NCBI RefSeq assembly: GCF_000003605.2
Contig: NW_003136847.1
Location: 40,455-62,643, forward strand
Origin: Saccoglossus kowalevskii
Taxonomy: Eukaryota > Hemichordata > Enteropneusta > Harrimaniidae
DNA: 22,189 nt
Direction of reading: 5' to 3'
The position numbers were made by a program, and so were the translations under genes. Below the pieces are notes generated by a model, which worked only from the letters and a program-made list of their open reading frames with translations, was not told where the DNA came from and made no database searches. Positions 21,701-22,189 of the stretch are shown here, piece by piece. Position 1 is the first letter of the stretch. Every line of letters starts with the position of its first letter.

Positions 21701-22189
21701 TGTTGTATCAGATACTTCATCTGTTGTAGAAGTTTCTTTTGTTTCATGATTTTCGATTGTAGTTGCTGGTCTTGTAGGCCTTTGTGGAGTTGAATAATTA
21801 GTTATTGGTGTTGTGTATTCATGGGCCAACGTTGTTAATGGTTTTACACTTTGTTCATGAGTCTTTTGATATTCATTTACTATTGTCATTGGTCGACCTG
21901 TTGTAGTTGATGATATATTTGTTCCTGATGTAGATACCAATCGAGTAATTGGTGGTGTTTGATTATCTATTGATGAAGCCAGTGTAGACATTTCTGCTAT
22001 TGTGGATGCCCTTGTTGTAGCAGATATTTCACCTGATGCAGTAGTTTCTTTTGTTTCCTGATTTTGGATTGTAGTTGGTGGTGTTGTAGGCGTTTGTGGA
22101 GTTGAAGACTTCGTTATTGGTGTTGTGTATTCATGGGCCAACGTTGTTAATGGATTTACACTTTGTTCATGAGTCTTTTGATATTCATT
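18643..22189 (-). CDS. Mucin-like type I membrane protein, 3' four exons, 5' end outside window
   Basis: Exons in transcript order: 20503-22189 (open at the window edge), 19988-20090, 18817-18997, 18643-18702, with matching phases 1, 2 and 0. The visible product is about 676 residues. It has a Ser/Thr-dominated, cysteine-free ectodomain of 562 residues with about ten N-x-S/T sites, then a single membrane span, a basic stop-transfer RKRRKK and a tail of about 80 residues. The ectodomain opens with repeats of about 105 residues. No signal peptide or folded adhesion domain is visible because the N-terminal exons lie to the right. It would be a heavily O-glycosylated cell-surface protein. The protein family beyond 'transmembrane mucin-like' is not recognised. 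Confidence 0.85.
18817..18997 (-). CDS. Mucin-like gene: cytoplasmic tail exon
   Basis: Acceptor tttttcttgtag, donor CAAAAG|GTACC, phases 2 to 0. It begins RKRRKKDRHDTESGASEDT (stop-transfer basic cluster then acidic and Ser/Thr) and ends NSYLAFNERRFYDELYAEHA. The FYDELY segment contains a Y-x-x-hydrophobic motif (YDEL) of the endocytic sorting type. The exon is not in the list of long ATG-initiated frames because it has none. Confidence 0.88.
18998..19987. other. Intron of the mucin-like gene with two unexplained open frames
   Basis: 990-base intron between the tail and transmembrane exons. It has two same-strand open frames of 86-96 codons (19152-19442 and 19543-19803) and more CpG than the intergenic DNA to its left. 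The second reads NRGHRYIFRFRKYIGNMVAY and is otherwise hydrophobic. Neither is recognised, and neither is needed to join the flanking exons, which are already in phase. Confidence 0.5.
19988..20090 (-). CDS. Mucin-like gene: transmembrane exon
   Basis: Acceptor ttccccacag, donor AT|GTAAGTG, phases 1 to 2. It encodes NNMMFPISVVVAAVLSGVSI then LATFTSLTLLIFM, a single hydrophobic helix of about 27 residues. Together with the basic start of the next exon it fixes type I topology (Ser/Thr region outside, tail inside). Confidence 0.9.
20091..20502. other. Intron of the mucin-like gene
   Basis: 412-base AT-rich intron between the ectodomain and transmembrane exons (minus-strand donor gtactatc, acceptor ttccccacag). 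Nothing else was seen in it. Confidence 0.7.
20503..22189 (-). CDS. Mucin-like gene: large Ser/Thr ectodomain exon
   Basis: Open throughout in one frame to the window edge. A donor (ACGG|GTACTA) at 20503 precedes the nominal stop at 20471-20473 and joins in phase 1 to the transmembrane exon, so the stop is intronic. There are no Cys residues. Sequons include NQT, NIS, NYS, NRT, NTS, NMS, NLT and NRS. Recurrent phrases are AHEYTTPIT, STIAE-x-x-TLAS-x-IDNQTP, TRLVSTS and EQSV-x-PLTTLA. On the plus strand the exon appears as a G/T-rich tgttgt-x repeat-like tract, typical of a large mucin exon. Confidence 0.93.
21508..22189 (-). repeat. Tandem protein repeats of 104-107 residues in the mucin exon
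   Basis: Unit 1 runs 22141-21830 (104 codons) and unit 2 runs 21829-21509 (107 codons). Unit 2 differs by a three-residue IPG insertion after TRLVSTSD and many single substitutions. A third unit starts at 21508 with LARQYTAAIIESSTSSRLTP but diverges after about 30 residues. The 48 bases to the right of unit 1 (NEYQKTHEQSVNPLTT) are the tail of a preceding unit, so the array continues beyond the window. Confidence 0.93.

Overview
This is eukaryotic, intron-bearing, AT-rich DNA, most likely from a marine lophotrochozoan and probably a mollusc. The case for that is circumstantial: many acatgta words, long introns loaded with short foldback elements, a repeat family ending in a 'gtccccgttt...' hairpin of a kind common in molluscs, a RecQ-like helicase relic, and a Cys-free Ser/Thr mucin-like membrane protein. 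There is a 766-base assembly gap at 10981-11746.

Left end (1-1560): a 42-bp minisatellite of about 37 copies that keeps register for at least 35 consecutive units. One frame on each strand stays open over long stretches, but recurring TAG-bearing units argue against a protein. Next (1660-2375) is a decayed RecQ-like helicase copy on the minus strand. A CCAAT / GC-box / TATA-like series lies at sensible spacing upstream of it.

The main gene (2608-15360, minus strand) is TMEM161, a conserved multi-pass membrane protein. Eight coding exons were placed by hand. All splice phases agree and the exon lengths sum to 373 codons. The first coding exon supplies only the initiator Met. The C-terminal exon(s) lie left of the window, so the minisatellite and helicase relic probably sit in the last intron. 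Its introns hold a two-copy interspersed repeat with 302-bp internal units (about 4838-6395), a 1.6-kb terminal-inverted-repeat element (7107-8745), four short foldback or MITE-like elements (9130-9342, 10345-10501, 13185-13339, 14226-14334) and an open frame of probable transposon origin (13500-13805).

Between the genes (15361-18642) is a likely promoter and, divergently on the plus strand, two unidentified open blocks (15645-16185). A weak LINE-like remnant (16658-17075), a diverged duplication (17194-17440) and otherwise featureless AT-rich DNA follow.

Right end (18643-22189, minus strand, open at the window edge): the 3' part of a type I membrane mucin-like gene. It has a Cys-free Ser/Thr ectodomain with repeats of about 105 residues, one transmembrane exon, a basic tyrosine-containing tail and a 19-residue final exon. 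I see no functional link between this gene and TMEM161; they are simply neighbours on one strand.
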